Assembly: GCA_947629775.1 (NCBI GenBank)
Contig: CANRFA010000001.1
Coordinates: 62,001-126,000, forward strand
Length of the DNA stretch: 64,000 nucleotides
Direction of reading: 5' to 3'
Source of the DNA: an uncultured Oscillospiraceae bacterium
GTDB lineage: Bacteria; Bacillota; Clostridia; Oscillospirales; Oscillospiraceae
Under the pieces are notes generated by a model, which was not told where the DNA came from, ran no database searches, and saw nothing but the letters and a program-made list of their open reading frames with translations. Below, one piece after another: positions 1 through 6,412 of the stretch. The translations under genes and the position numbers were made by a program. Positions within the stretch are counted from its first letter, which is position 1; every line of letters begins with the position of its first letter.

Positions 1-2
1 AC

Positions 3-272
3 AACCTGAAGCGCTCCGAGGAGTTCTTCAGGCAGGTAGCGGACCGGGTGTCCGGAAGGACTACGGAGGAAGGCAGAAGGAACACCGGCAAGGAGTACCG
101 GTACGGTATGAGACTTCGGGGCTTCAGTATGGGGACTGCCCCTACGCAGAACCTGAAAGGGGTTCGGGACACGGATAAGGCCATCACCGGCTACTGGTCA
201 ATCCTTATCTACAGCGTTCCACTGACCCGGGAGCAGGTGGAACAGTACGAGCTGACCCCTTTGAAAGCCTGA
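3..272 (+). CDS. Hypothetical protein, C-terminal part (gene starts before window)
   Basis: The frame is open from the window edge, so only the last 89 residues are seen. A GTG at 48 exists, but the frame is coding-like upstream of it. The C-terminal half contains an 'MRLRGFSMG' stretch, then a block ending in 'LIYSVPLT', and the tail 'VEQYELTPL'. I associate this arrangement with small accessory proteins of ICEs and plasmids of Clostridia whose function is unknown. It is the last gene before the tandem promoters and probably belongs to an upstream operon. Family recognition is from memory only; no function is assigned. Confidence 0.55.
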   Translation, partial: NLKRSEEFFRQVADRVSGRTTEEGRRNTGKEYRYGMRLRGFSMGTAPTQNLKGVRDTDKAITGYWSILIYSVPLTREQVEQYELTPLKA

Positions 273-376
273 GAACGTGCAGTAGGCGTATGTCTACCTG
301 ATCGAGTACCAGCGGACAGGAGTCCTTTTTAAGGAAGACTGTTGTCTACCATATAAGCGGGGAGGGATCGAGAACG

Positions 377-462
377 TCTGGAAAATTTTTTCAGGAACTT
401 TGCAAAATCTCCTTGACAACCTTCTCCTCCTATGGTAGAATGGCATTGTTCCCAAGGGGAAC
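377..462 (+). promoter_or_regulatory. Promoter copy 1 with palindromic operator
   Basis: TTGACA at 413-418 and TAGAAT at 436-441 are separated by 17 bases, with an extended -10 (TGG before TAGAAT). An A/T tract at 380-392 upstream of -35 resembles an UP element. Immediately downstream, around the expected start site, lies a perfect inverted repeat, GTTCCC-AAG-GGGAAC (448-462). No gene follows directly: the transcript would run through about 60 bases of leader into promoter copy 2. Confidence 0.7.
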
Positions 463-524
463 ACGGAACCGCAAGCCCACCGGACAGCTGATCACCAGCT
501 GGTGCCTACCTTGGCAGTCAGAGC

Positions 525-610
525 TCTGGAAAATTTTTTCAAAAAGTTTTCAAGATCTCCTTGACAAGTGCAAAGGCCTATGGTAGAATGACAATGTTCC
601 CAAGAGGAAC
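525..610 (+). promoter_or_regulatory. Promoter copy 2 with palindromic operator
   Basis: This is a second copy exactly 148 bases after the first: TTGACA at 561-566, 17-base spacer, extended -10 TAGAAT at 584-589, the same A/T tract upstream and the inverted repeat GTTCC-CAAGA-GGAAC at 596-610. The spacer has diverged, whereas the -35, -10 and palindrome are conserved, which suggests selection on promoter and operator. It lies 24 bases ahead of the ribosome binding site of the first small gene and probably drives the gene row to 4396. Confidence 0.75.
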
Positions 611-633
611 ACAAAACACAGGAGGTCAGAACA

Positions 634-966
634 ATGACAGCTTACTTCTCCGTTATCGATTCCGAAGCCATAAAGGCTGATCCCTCTCGCCCCTGCAATG
701 AGTTCGTAGCAATAACCGTTGCTATCCACGACATCCCCGAGTGCGGGAACGATGAGGAAGACACCGCCGCAGTGTTCGGCGCAATCCAGGACTGGAAGTT
801 CGACAACTCCAAGCGCTTCTCCCCCGACCGGTACGACATTGATGACGTCAACTGGCTGACCGAAGCCGAGACCGAAAAGGCCCGCCGGTTCGGCTGGGAG
901 CTCCCCTTCTGCGGGGAACACGATTTCTGGGACCGCCTGGATCACGACTGGTACGAGGCCCACTGA
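634..966 (+). CDS. Small acidic hypothetical protein (110 aa)
   Basis: ATG at 634 lies 8 bases after a perfect AGGAGG (620-625), making this the promoter-proximal gene of the row. The protein is strongly acidic (many Asp/Glu) and rich in Trp and Phe near the C-terminus (motifs 'DDVNWLTEAE' and 'FCGEHDFWDRLDHDW'). There is no signal peptide or membrane segment. Acidic small proteins at element ends are sometimes DNA mimics or anti-defence factors, but nothing here proves that. I do not recognise the family. Confidence 0.75.
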   Translation: MTAYFSVIDSEAIKADPSRPCNEFVAITVAIHDIPECGNDEEDTAAVFGAIQDWKFDNSKRFSPDRYDIDDVNWLTEAETEKARRFGWELPFCGEHDFWDRLDHDWYEAH

Positions 967-970
967 TCCC

Positions 971-1014
971 AGCAGTTAGCATAGTCAAACCCGTCGGTTA
1001 GCGACGTCAAACCA
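971..1014 (+). repeat. 22-bp imperfect tandem repeat
   Basis: GTTAGC...GTCAAAC occurs twice with a period of 22 bases (GTTAGC at 975-980 and 997-1002; GTCAAAC at 984-990 and 1006-1012). It fills the gap between the first two small genes, immediately upstream of a leader repeat. It could be a protein-binding iteron pair or a remnant of slippage. Confidence 0.5.
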
Positions 1015-1019
1015 TTGAA

Positions 1020-1053
1020 AGCTGGCCTATCGGCTATACGGGGAACAGAAAGG
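1020..1053 (+). repeat. Leader repeat, copy 1
   Basis: Matches the consensus AGCTGNCCTAYCGGC followed by TTGACGGGGAGAAAGG, with an insertion (CTATACGGGGAACAGAAAGG). The 3' end supplies the AAAGG ribosome binding site of the gene starting at 1063. Confidence 0.65.
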
Positions 1054-1062
1054 ACGGTTACA

Positions 1063-1458
1063 ATGAAAGAGCTTACCAGGAAAGAGTTTACAAGGGCGCT
1101 GTACGGACACAGCTATCCCACCATCGTCATGGACATGGCGAACGTTAAGCAGGGCGTCGTGAAAGGCCCCAAGGTCCTCATCAATATGGGCGAATACAAC
1201 CGCCCGGGACACGTCTGCATCTTCGAGTCCGGCGAGCTGTCTATTCAGACGGACTGTGCGTGCCTGATCCAGGACCTGACCTACAGCGATGTGCTCGATC
1301 TGTTTGAGGCGTCTCAGGCTCCGGTGATTACGCCCGGAAAGCCCATCCTCTTCTGCAGGTACAACAGCGTCATCAAAGAGGCCCTTGCCCCCGTCCTTCT
1401 GGAGACCCGCAAGAACTGGGACATCGACCGGCCAATCAGCGTGGAATCCTTCACCTGA
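1063..1458 (+). CDS. Hypothetical protein (131 aa) of the small-gene row
   Basis: The ATG at 1063 was chosen because it follows the leader repeat with its AAAGGA ribosome binding site; the frame stays open to a TTG at 1015, which lies before the leader. The soluble protein begins 'MKELTRKEFTRALYG', has a mid-section with 'VLINMGEYNRPGHVCIFESGEL' features and a Cys pair ('TDCACLI'), and ends 'DRPISVESFT'. No signal peptide, membrane span or recognisable catalytic motif is seen. Family unknown; its place in the row suggests an accessory role in the element. Confidence 0.7.
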   Translation: MKELTRKEFTRALYGHSYPTIVMDMANVKQGVVKGPKVLINMGEYNRPGHVCIFESGELSIQTDCACLIQDLTYSDVLDLFEASQAPVITPGKPILFCRYNSVIKEALAPVLLETRKNWDIDRPISVESFT

Positions 1459-1498
1459 GCCAGAGACCTGTCCGAGTACTTCTTCGATACACTGATAC

Positions 1499-1529
1499 AG
1501 CTGACCTACCGGCTTGACGGGGAGAAAGG
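1499..1529 (+). repeat. Leader repeat, copy 2
   Basis: AGCTGACCTACCGGC followed by TTGACGGGGAGAAAGG, nearly identical to the copy at 2252. It provides the ribosome binding site of the gene starting at 1539. Confidence 0.7.
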
Positions 1530-1538
1530 CAGAACATC

Positions 1539-1730
1539 ATGGAACACCTGAAAGCTGTGGAACTTCCCTATACCGTCTACTTCAGCTGCTGGGAGGACGC
1601 TCCCTCCGATATCACCGTTTACGCCGCCGACGAAGACACCGCCTGCGATTTCGTCTGGGAGCTCTTCCAGGACACCATCTCCAGCATCGACCGTGTGGAG
1701 CGGTACTACCCCGAGATGCATCGCATCTGA
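1539..1730 (+). CDS. Small acidic hypothetical protein (63 aa)
   Basis: ATG at 1539 follows the leader repeat with GAGAAAGG. The product is acidic with several aromatic residues ('YTVYFSCWEDAPSDITVYAADED'), then 'FVWELFQDTISSIDRVERYY'. The N-terminal part reads like a small beta-strand-rich fold. It has no membrane or signal segment. The overlapping longer frame read from 1514 covers this gene and the next in a different frame and is not used. Function unknown. Confidence 0.65.
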   Translation: MEHLKAVELPYTVYFSCWEDAPSDITVYAADEDTACDFVWELFQDTISSIDRVERYYPEMHRI

Positions 1731-1763
1731 GCGGTTTGCAGACGATACAAACAGTTGCAGCGC

Positions 1764-1793
1764 CGAGCCCGGGCCTCGTACGGGGCAGAAAGG
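1764..1793 (+). repeat. Diverged leader repeat, copy 3
   Basis: Weaker match: GCCGAGCCCGGGCCTCGTACGGGGCAGAAAGG-type sequence in the same position relative to the next ATG (1802). Only the ACGGGGCAGAAAGG half resembles copy 1 closely. Confidence 0.4.
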
Positions 1794-1801
1794 AATCGAT
1801 C

Positions 1802-2242
1802 ATGCGTAAAGCCAAGTCCTATTACAGCTTCTGGTACACCTATCACCAGGGATTCCGCCGGGAGACGGAGAAAGCTATCGCTTTGGAGTACGACGAGGGG
1901 AACGGCCGTGAGGCGGTCCGCTGGATTCCCAAGTCCATCATCCTCTGGGGTCCCGTGAACAGCTGCGGCAACCAGTTCTTTTACGTCCCCAAGTGGTTCT
2001 TTTTCCGCAACCACTACGACATCAACCGCTTCGACTGGGACAGCGAGGTTGAGTTCTCCGAGCTCTCCGAAGACGACATCAACGGCGAGTCCTACGTGGA
2101 GTACAAGGGAGAGGACGTCGTGATCTTCGAGAAGGGCACCGACGGAAGCATTCCCCAGGGTGATCCATTCGACAAGATTGGCAACTTCGAAATCTGCTTT
2201 GTCCCCTACAGCCACAAGTATATCTTCGCCCGCGAAATCTGA
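1802..2242 (+). CDS. Hypothetical protein (146 aa), aromatic- and acid-rich
   Basis: The ATG at 1802 was chosen 8 bases after GAAAGGAAT; the frame is open upstream, but that region is intergenic leader. Residues 1-45 are basic and aromatic ('SYYSFWYTYHQGFRRETEKAI'). The middle contains 'YVPKWFFFRNHYDINRFDWD', followed by a very acidic stretch ('EVEFSELSEDDINGESYVEY') and the C-terminus 'YSHKYIFAREI'. No transmembrane segment is evident despite the aromatic content. Not recognised; it probably belongs to the same accessory operon. Confidence 0.7.
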   Translation: MRKAKSYYSFWYTYHQGFRRETEKAIALEYDEGNGREAVRWIPKSIILWGPVNSCGNQFFYVPKWFFFRNHYDINRFDWDSEVEFSELSEDDINGESYVEYKGEDVVIFEKGTDGSIPQGDPFDKIGNFEICFVPYSHKYIFAREI

Positions 2243-2251
2243 GCGGCATGG

Positions 2252-2282
2252 AGCTGTCCTATCGGCTTGACGGGGAGAAAGG
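2252..2282 (+). repeat. Leader repeat, copy 4
   Basis: AGCTGTCCTATCGGC followed by TTGACGGGGAGAAAGG, the best match to the consensus. It sits 12 bases before the ATG at 2294. Confidence 0.7.
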
Positions 2283-2293
2283 AATGGAAGATC

Positions 2294-2449
2294 ATGCAGG
2301 AACTCAAAGAGGTTGCCTGGCAGGAGTTTGACCGGAACGACCGGGTTACCACTAAGACGAAGGAGTTCAAGACCGAGAAGGCCCTGGACAGGTTCCTCAA
2401 GAAGCTGGTGGAGAAGAACAACTTCTACCGGATTATCGGATACCGCTGA
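2294..2449 (+). CDS. Very small basic protein (51 aa)
   Basis: Start chosen at ATG 2294, after the leader repeat; an in-frame TTG at 2267 lies inside the repeat itself and is unlikely. The product is charged and lysine-rich ('MQELKEVAWQEFDRNDRVTT', then 'KALDRFLKKLVEKNNFYRII') and is predicted to be mostly helical. Its size and charge would fit a DNA- or RNA-binding accessory protein, but no motif proves it. Confidence 0.6.
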   Translation: MQELKEVAWQEFDRNDRVTTKTKEFKTEKALDRFLKKLVEKNNFYRIIGYR

Positions 2450-2459
2450 TCATTACAAG

Positions 2460-2491
2460 AGCTGTCCTATCGGCGTAATGGGGGGAGGAGG
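2460..2491 (+). repeat. Leader repeat, copy 5
   Basis: AGCTGTCCTATCGGC is identical to copy 4 over 15 bases, then diverges to GTAATGGGGGGAGGAGG, which gives the strongest ribosome binding site of the series, before the ATG at 2499. Confidence 0.65.
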
Positions 2492-2498
2492 ATTAGCT

Positions 2499-2873
2499 AT
2501 GGGAATGGACAACCGTCCCGCCAGCGCAGTCTGCCAGATGTCTCAGCAGGAGATGGATCTGGTAAGATGCATGGGACGTCTTCAGGACTGCTACGAGCTT
2601 GCCAGAGACGTCAACATGGGGCCGGAGGCTGCTGTGGTGGAGTGGTACTGCAAGAGTGACGCCAGCCTTACCAGGTGCGTCATGACGGCTCTGATAAATG
2701 GACCGGACTTTCCTCGCGACAGGTACACCGTAAACGCCAGGAACTGGGCAGCCCGTCAGCCGTACCACCTGAGTCAGAGAGACCGGGAAATCGTTGACAG
2801 CCTTTCGTGCATTCCGGGTGAGCATCTTAAGCATCTGGTAAACGCCTACCTGTGGCTGTTCAGCAAAAGGTGA
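2499..2873 (+). CDS. Hypothetical protein (124 aa)
   Basis: ATG at 2499 follows GGAGGAGG at the end of the leader repeat. The sequence starts 'MGMDNRPASAVCQMSQQEMD', is helical and moderately Cys-rich ('CMGRLQDCYELA', 'WYCKSDASLTRCVM'), and has a C-terminal part 'WAARQPYHLSQRDREIVDSL' ending 'LVNAYLWLFSKR'. No membrane segment is convincing. It lies 12 bases before the next gene and is probably co-translated with it. Family not recognised. Confidence 0.7.
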   Translation: MGMDNRPASAVCQMSQQEMDLVRCMGRLQDCYELARDVNMGPEAAVVEWYCKSDASLTRCVMTALINGPDFPRDRYTVNARNWAARQPYHLSQRDREIVDSLSCIPGEHLKHLVNAYLWLFSKR

Positions 2874-2885
2874 GGAGGGACAACT

Positions 2886-3659
2886 GTGAAAGTCAACAAG
2901 AGGTCCCTGACAGACTCCATCGCAGGAGTCTGGGGGACGGACCGGCTGGACACTATGTGCGCCCTGTATGTCAGGGCAAGATCGGCCAACATGGACACCG
3001 GAGAAGTGCTCTTCGACAGCTATGAGCTGGCAACCCTGGAACAGGCCACGAGCTGGAGCTATATCGCCATCCGGGACATGTCCTGGGACGTGCTGTATGA
3101 TCTCACGGACGAGATCAATGACGCCCTGCCCAAATGGCTGGACTACTACGGAGCTGACTCGCTGGATTATAAGGTCCTGAAGGAAACGGCGGACAAGATC
3201 GTCTGGATCAACTCGGTCGGCGACATCCTTAATGCCAAGGCGAAAGAGCTCTTCAAGTGGTGCAGGTGGCGGACGCTGGAAGGGAGATACATCGAAGACC
3301 TCCAGCTCTATGGTATGTACGCTATGCTCCGGAACAGCTATATCTCCTCGATGCTTACCGACTGCTTCGGCGCTGAGAGCGTCAACGCAGTAAAGACCCG
3401 GGTCAGAGCAAGGGTAAGGGAGATGCCTTCCGAACGGATTGTCTCCTCCTCTGACAGCAGTGTGGTGTACCTGCAGGAAATGCCCATCGATCCGGACGCA
3501 AGCTACGAGGACGCCGAAGACTACTTTGAGGAGAACGTAAGAATCCCCACGTATGCGTCGGACTACGACTGCACCGGCAGAGACTTCACTCAGTGGCACT
3601 GGACGGTCTTCCGCAATGGGAAGTGGATGGTCTACCACTCCGTCGGCATGGACGTCTGA
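2886..3659 (+). CDS. Hypothetical protein (257 aa), largest of the small-gene row
   Basis: GTG start at 2886, about 6 bases after GAGGAGGG that overlaps the end of the previous gene. The protein is soluble and helical over about residues 1-175, with many Trp/Tyr. A variable acidic region follows around 195-225 ('PDASYEDAEDYFEENVR') and then a C-terminal aromatic block 'FTQWHWTVFRNGKWMVYHS'. No nuclease, helicase or HTH motif is evident. This gene lacks the leader repeat, so it may be translationally coupled to the gene before it. Function unknown. Confidence 0.75.
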   Translation: MKVNKRSLTDSIAGVWGTDRLDTMCALYVRARSANMDTGEVLFDSYELATLEQATSWSYIAIRDMSWDVLYDLTDEINDALPKWLDYYGADSLDYKVLKETADKIVWINSVGDILNAKAKELFKWCRWRTLEGRYIEDLQLYGMYAMLRNSYISSMLTDCFGAESVNAVKTRVRARVREMPSERIVSSSDSSVVYLQEMPIDPDASYEDAEDYFEENVRIPTYASDYDCTGRDFTQWHWTVFRNGKWMVYHSVGMDV

Positions 3660-3687
3660 CGGCAACAGACGAAAGGAGAGAACACCA

Positions 3688-4164
3688 GTGAAAGACAGCA
3701 AGGGCGTAGAGATCCACGACGGGGACGTGGTAAGGATCAGCGGCGCCTACTTCAAGTGCGATAACGGGACATACCTCGTTGCAAGCACGCCAGCGGATCC
3801 CATGTGGAATGGGAAAGAGCTGTCCCTCCGGAGAATCCGCAGAGACGGGCAGTTCGCCTCCAGCAAGAGCGGACCGAGCATCAACTTCTGGCCCCTTACG
3901 TCGTTTGTGAACTCCAGAGACCAGCGGAGCGCCTCTGACGCCTGGAACGCTAAGTATGCTAGGGTAGAGGTTATCGGGCCTCTCAAGGACACGTCGCACG
4001 TCAGAGCGTACTTCCAGAAGATTCTCACAGACCAGATGGAGGAGCTTCGTGTGCTCAAGCTTCGGGGGAAGACCGAAGGCGATCAGCTTGTGCAGCTGAT
4101 GTCCGACAGCATTGGGCATAACCGCAAGGTCCTGGAAAGGATAGGAGACTGCGATGAAGCGTAA
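3688..4164 (+). CDS. Hypothetical protein with a YopX-like N-terminus (158 aa)
   Basis: GTG at 3688 follows GAAAGGAGAG. The N-terminus 'VKDSKGVEIHDGDVVRISG' resembles the opening of YopX-type phage proteins ('D.xGkei.eGDiV'), which often occur in phages and mobile elements. The rest (a small beta-barrel-like segment, then a helical tail from about residue 100 to the end) is not recognised. It overlaps the next gene by 11 bases, implying translational coupling. YopX-like is a motif-level resemblance only. Confidence 0.65.
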   Translation: MKDSKGVEIHDGDVVRISGAYFKCDNGTYLVASTPADPMWNGKELSLRRIRRDGQFASSKSGPSINFWPLTSFVNSRDQRSASDAWNAKYARVEVIGPLKDTSHVRAYFQKILTDQMEELRVLKLRGKTEGDQLVQLMSDSIGHNRKVLERIGDCDEA

Positions 4165-4396
4165 AGAGTCCAGCCTGTTTTTTGGCTGCCTTGGGAACGG
4201 GACAACTGTCTGCGATACGTCCGTAATGGAACGTGGGGACTACAAGAGGATTGCCCACATCTCCGAGGATGGGCAGCAAATCAGGTGGTATGTCAGCAGA
4301 GACCGCTGTTCGGACCGGACGGTTGCGGAGATCGAGGCAATGGCCAAAAGGGTAACGGAGAAGCACGTACCCCAGAAACACCCCTGGGAAGTCTGA
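4154..4396 (+). CDS. Small conserved mobile-element protein (80 aa)
   Basis: ATG at 4154 lies within the end of the previous gene. The pattern 'FFGCLGNGTTVCDTSVMERGDY' then 'RIAHISEDGQQIRWYV' matches a small protein type I recall from conjugative elements and phages of gut Clostridia ('LGNG.TVC......GDY..vAHI'). Its function is unknown. It is the last gene of the element: only 23 bases separate its stop codon from the point where the interrupted Mn-catalase frame resumes. Confidence 0.7.
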   Translation: MKRKESSLFFGCLGNGTTVCDTSVMERGDYKRIAHISEDGQQIRWYVSRDRCSDRTVAEIEAMAKRVTEKHVPQKHPWEV

Positions 4397-4424
4397 TCCG
4401 TGACTGATATCCTCCTTGTACTGA
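4397..4424. other. Element-chromosome junction (putative attachment site)
   Basis: To the left lies the stop codon of the last element gene. To the right, from codon ACT at 4420, the frame reads 'TDELGHLEIVAAIVHQLT', which aligns with the metal-binding region of CotJC-type Mn-catalases. The frame is closed by TGA at 4405-4407, so host coding cannot extend further left. A short direct repeat ACTGA occurs at 4403-4407 and 4420-4424, but the true core can be fixed only by comparison with the other element end. Confidence 0.55.
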
Positions 4425-4836
4425 CGAACTCGGGCACCTCGAGATAGTGGCTGCCATCGTCCATCAGCTTACCCGTAACCTGACCGACGAGCAGGTGCGC
4501 AAGGATCCGCTCTTCGCGTCCTATTTCGTGGACCACACCACCGGCATCTACCCCCAGTTCGCCTCCGGCTATCCCTGGAGCGCCTCCACCATGCAGTCAA
4601 CCGGCGATGTGATCGCGGATCTCACGGAGGACCTGGCCGCGGAGCAGAAGGCCCGCCTCACCTATGACAACATCCTGCGCCTCTCGGACGATCCGGATGT
4701 GAACAACGTGATCCGTTTCCTGCGGGAGCGGGAAGTGGTCCACTTCCAGCGCTTCGGCGAGTGCCTGCGGCTGTGCAAGGAAAAGATGAACACGAAGAAC
4801 GTCTACTACCTGAACCCCGCGTTCGACAAGGCCTGA
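4420..4836 (+). pseudogene. CotJC-type manganese catalase, N-terminally truncated by element insertion
   Basis: The frame encodes about 138 residues matching residue ~65 to the end of CotJC-like Mn-catalases (usual length about 190): 'ELGHLEIV' (helix with the His and Glu metal ligands), 'GDVIADLTEDLAAEQKAR' (Glu ligand) and 'REREVVHFQRF' (His ligand). The N-terminal helix with the first Glu ligand is missing, so as it stands no functional di-Mn site can form. A Met-like start (GTG 4447) lies inside the 'HLEIV' helix and would lose a ligand. The missing 5' part should lie beyond the other end of the element. CotJC is a spore-coat protein in Bacillus, while related enzymes are vegetative catalases in gut Clostridia. 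Confidence 0.8.
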
Positions 4837-4857
4837 GCCTCTCGGGAACAGAGCGCG

Positions 4858-4909
4858 CCGGACGCTGCCCTTCCGGGGCGGCGTCCGGTTGCCCGCCGGG
4901 CGGTTTTTT
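4858..4909 (+). terminator. Hairpin and T-run after the Mn-catalase frame
   Basis: CCGGACGC (4858-4865) pairs with GCGTCCGG (4881-4888), with further G/C pairing inside. A second small G/C stem leads to TTTTTT at 4904-4909. It probably ends the Mn-catalase transcript before the radA promoter. Confidence 0.6.
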
Positions 4910-4918
4910 AACCCGGTC

Positions 4919-4947
4919 TTTACGCCGGGAACGGCCTCTGGTATAAT
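4919..4947 (+). promoter_or_regulatory. Promoter of radA
   Basis: TTTACG (4919-4924), a 17-base spacer and a perfect TATAAT (4942-4947), 64 bases upstream of the radA start. Confidence 0.65.
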
Positions 4948-5011
4948 GGCAGAAAAAGGACGTTTCCGGAACGCATGAGAACCGGCTCCCCTCCGGGGAG
5001 AGAGGAAAACC

Positions 5012-6412
5012 ATGAAGACGACGACCAAGAAGCCGAAGACGGTCTGGTACTGCACCGAGTGCGGCAACGAGTACAGCAAGTGGCAGGGGCAGTGCAGGGC
5101 CTGCGGGTCCTGGAATACGATTGTGGAGCAGCCGAAGGAGGTCCAGACCCGGGGCACCCTTCTGCGGACCACCACGGGTCGGGCCCAGGGCTCTGTGTCC
5201 GGGATCCCCATCAGCAAACCCACCCTGATGAAGGACGTGGAGACCACAGACGAGCTGCGCTTTCCCACCGGCATGGGAGAGCTGGATCGGGTGCTGGGCG
5301 GCGGCGCCGTCAAGGGCTCTCTGGTGCTGGTGGGCGGCGCCCCGGGCATCGGGAAGTCCACCCTCATGCTGCAGATCTGCGACAGCCTCTGCCGCACCAG
5401 CTCGGTTCTCTATGTATCCGGCGAGGAGTCCGTGCGCCAGATCCGAATGCGGGCGGAGCGCCTTCATGTGCGGGGAGACAACCTGCAGCTGCTCAGCGAG
5501 ACCAGTCTGGAGAACCTGGTGGACGCGGTTCACACCACGAATCCGGACATTCTCATCGTGGACTCCATCCAGACCATGTACAACGGGGATGTAAGCTCCG
5601 CCCCCGGCAGTGTCAGCCAGGTGAAGGAGTGCACCATGGTGCTGATGCAGCTGGCGAAGGGCGAGGGAGTTACCGTCTTCGTGATCGGCCACGTGAACAA
5701 GGAGGGTTCCATTGCCGGCCCCAAGGTGCTGGAGCACATGGTGGACTGTGTGCTCTACTTCGAGGGCGAGCGCCACATGGCCTACCGGATTCTGCGGGCG
5801 GCCAAGAACCGCTTTGGCGCCACCAACGAGATCGGCGTCTTTGAGATGGAGGACGGGGGTCTCACCGAGGTGCCCAATCCCTCGGAGACGCTGCTGGCCG
5901 GCCGGCCCACGGACGCGCCGGGAACCTGCGTCACCTGCGCCATGGAGGGAGTGCGCCCCGTGCTGGCGGAGATCCAGGCCCTGGTGGTGCCCTCCGCCCT
6001 GGGCAATCCCCGCCGGGTCAGCAACGGCTTTGACTACAACCGGGCGCTGCTCCTGCAGGCGGTGCTGGAGAAGCGGGGCGGACTGGTGATCAGCAACTGC
6101 GACGCCTACCTGAACGTCATTGGCGGCCTCAGCCTGGACGAGCCCGCCGCGGACCTGGCCGCCGTGCTGGCCATGGCTTCCAGCTTCCGGGATCGGGTGG
6201 TACCCTTTGACCTGGCCGCCATCGGCGAAGTGGGTCTTACGGGGGAACTGCGGGCGGTGAACGCGCTGGGGCAGCGGCTCAGCGAGGTGGCCCGCCTGGG
6301 CTTTACCAAGTGCATGATCCCCAAGCGGGTGCAGGGAAAGCTGGCGGTGCCTCAGGGACTGACCCTCATCCGGGTGGCCAATGTGCGGGAGGCGCTGGCG
6401 GCGCTGCTCTGA
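5012..6412 (+). CDS. radA: DNA repair protein RadA (Sms)
   Basis: RadA is a RecA-like, DnaB-type helicase that drives branch migration in recombinational repair. Features in order: a zinc finger C14/C17/C28/C31; Walker A 'GGAPGIGKST' at residues 108-117; the RadA-specific 'KNRFG' motif near residue 265 ('KNRFGATNEIGVF'); and a C-terminal Lon-protease-like domain without a protease active site. At 466 aa it is full length. ATG 5012 follows GAGAGGAAAA. It stands alone behind its own promoter, and its 3' end overlaps an antisense small gene. Confidence 0.97.
   Translation: MKTTTKKPKTVWYCTECGNEYSKWQGQCRACGSWNTIVEQPKEVQTRGTLLRTTTGRAQGSVSGIPISKPTLMKDVETTDELRFPTGMGELDRVLGGGAVKGSLVLVGGAPGIGKSTLMLQICDSLCRTSSVLYVSGEESVRQIRMRAERLHVRGDNLQLLSETSLENLVDAVHTTNPDILIVDSIQTMYNGDVSSAPGSVSQVKECTMVLMQLAKGEGVTVFVIGHVNKEGSIAGPKVLEHMVDCVLYFEGERHMAYRILRAAKNRFGATNEIGVFEMEDGGLTEVPNPSETLLAGRPTDAPGTCVTCAMEGVRPVLAEIQALVVPSALGNPRRVSNGFDYNRALLLQAVLEKRGGLVISNCDAYLNVIGGLSLDEPAADLAAVLAMASSFRDRVVPFDLAAIGEVGLTGELRAVNALGQRLSEVARLGFTKCMIPKRVQGKLAVPQGLTLIRVANVREALAALL

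Larger units (their letters stand above)
377..612 (+). repeat. Two direct promoter repeats, period 148 bp
   Basis: Bases 377-464 and 525-612 are two imperfect copies of one promoter module of about 88 bp. Conserved blocks are the A/T tract, the TCTCCTTGACAA block, the CTATGGTAGAATG block and the palindrome ending in GGAACAC. The 60 bases between them contain a small inverted repeat (AGCTG/CAGCT, 486-500) and a diverged match to the leader repeat found before downstream genes (497-515). Confidence 0.75.
1..4419. mobile_element. Right end of an integrated mobile element (left end outside window)
   Basis: This stretch is visibly less GC-rich than the rest of the window. It carries only short, same-strand genes with no housekeeping match, several of a kind seen in conjugative elements and phages of gut Firmicutes. 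It stops abruptly at about 4419, where the reading frame of a CotJC-type Mn-catalase resumes mid-gene. No integrase, relaxase or replication gene lies in the visible part, so the class of element (ICE, prophage or other) cannot be told. The boundary is inferred from the point where protein similarity to Mn-catalase begins, with an uncertainty of some 10 bases. Confidence 0.65.

Noticed and set aside
377..2491. Repeated leaders considered as a CRISPR array
   Set aside because: Repeats are separated by whole genes of variable length, not by uniform spacers, and each repeat carries a ribosome site.
2493..3701. 402-codon minus-strand frame in the accessory region
   Set aside because: The plus-strand genes here have ribosome sites, leader repeats and consistent spacing. 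The minus frame has none and shows shadow composition.
4597..5397. Minus-strand frame over the Mn-catalase and radA start
   Set aside because: Overlaps two supported genes and a promoter; composition is shadow-like.
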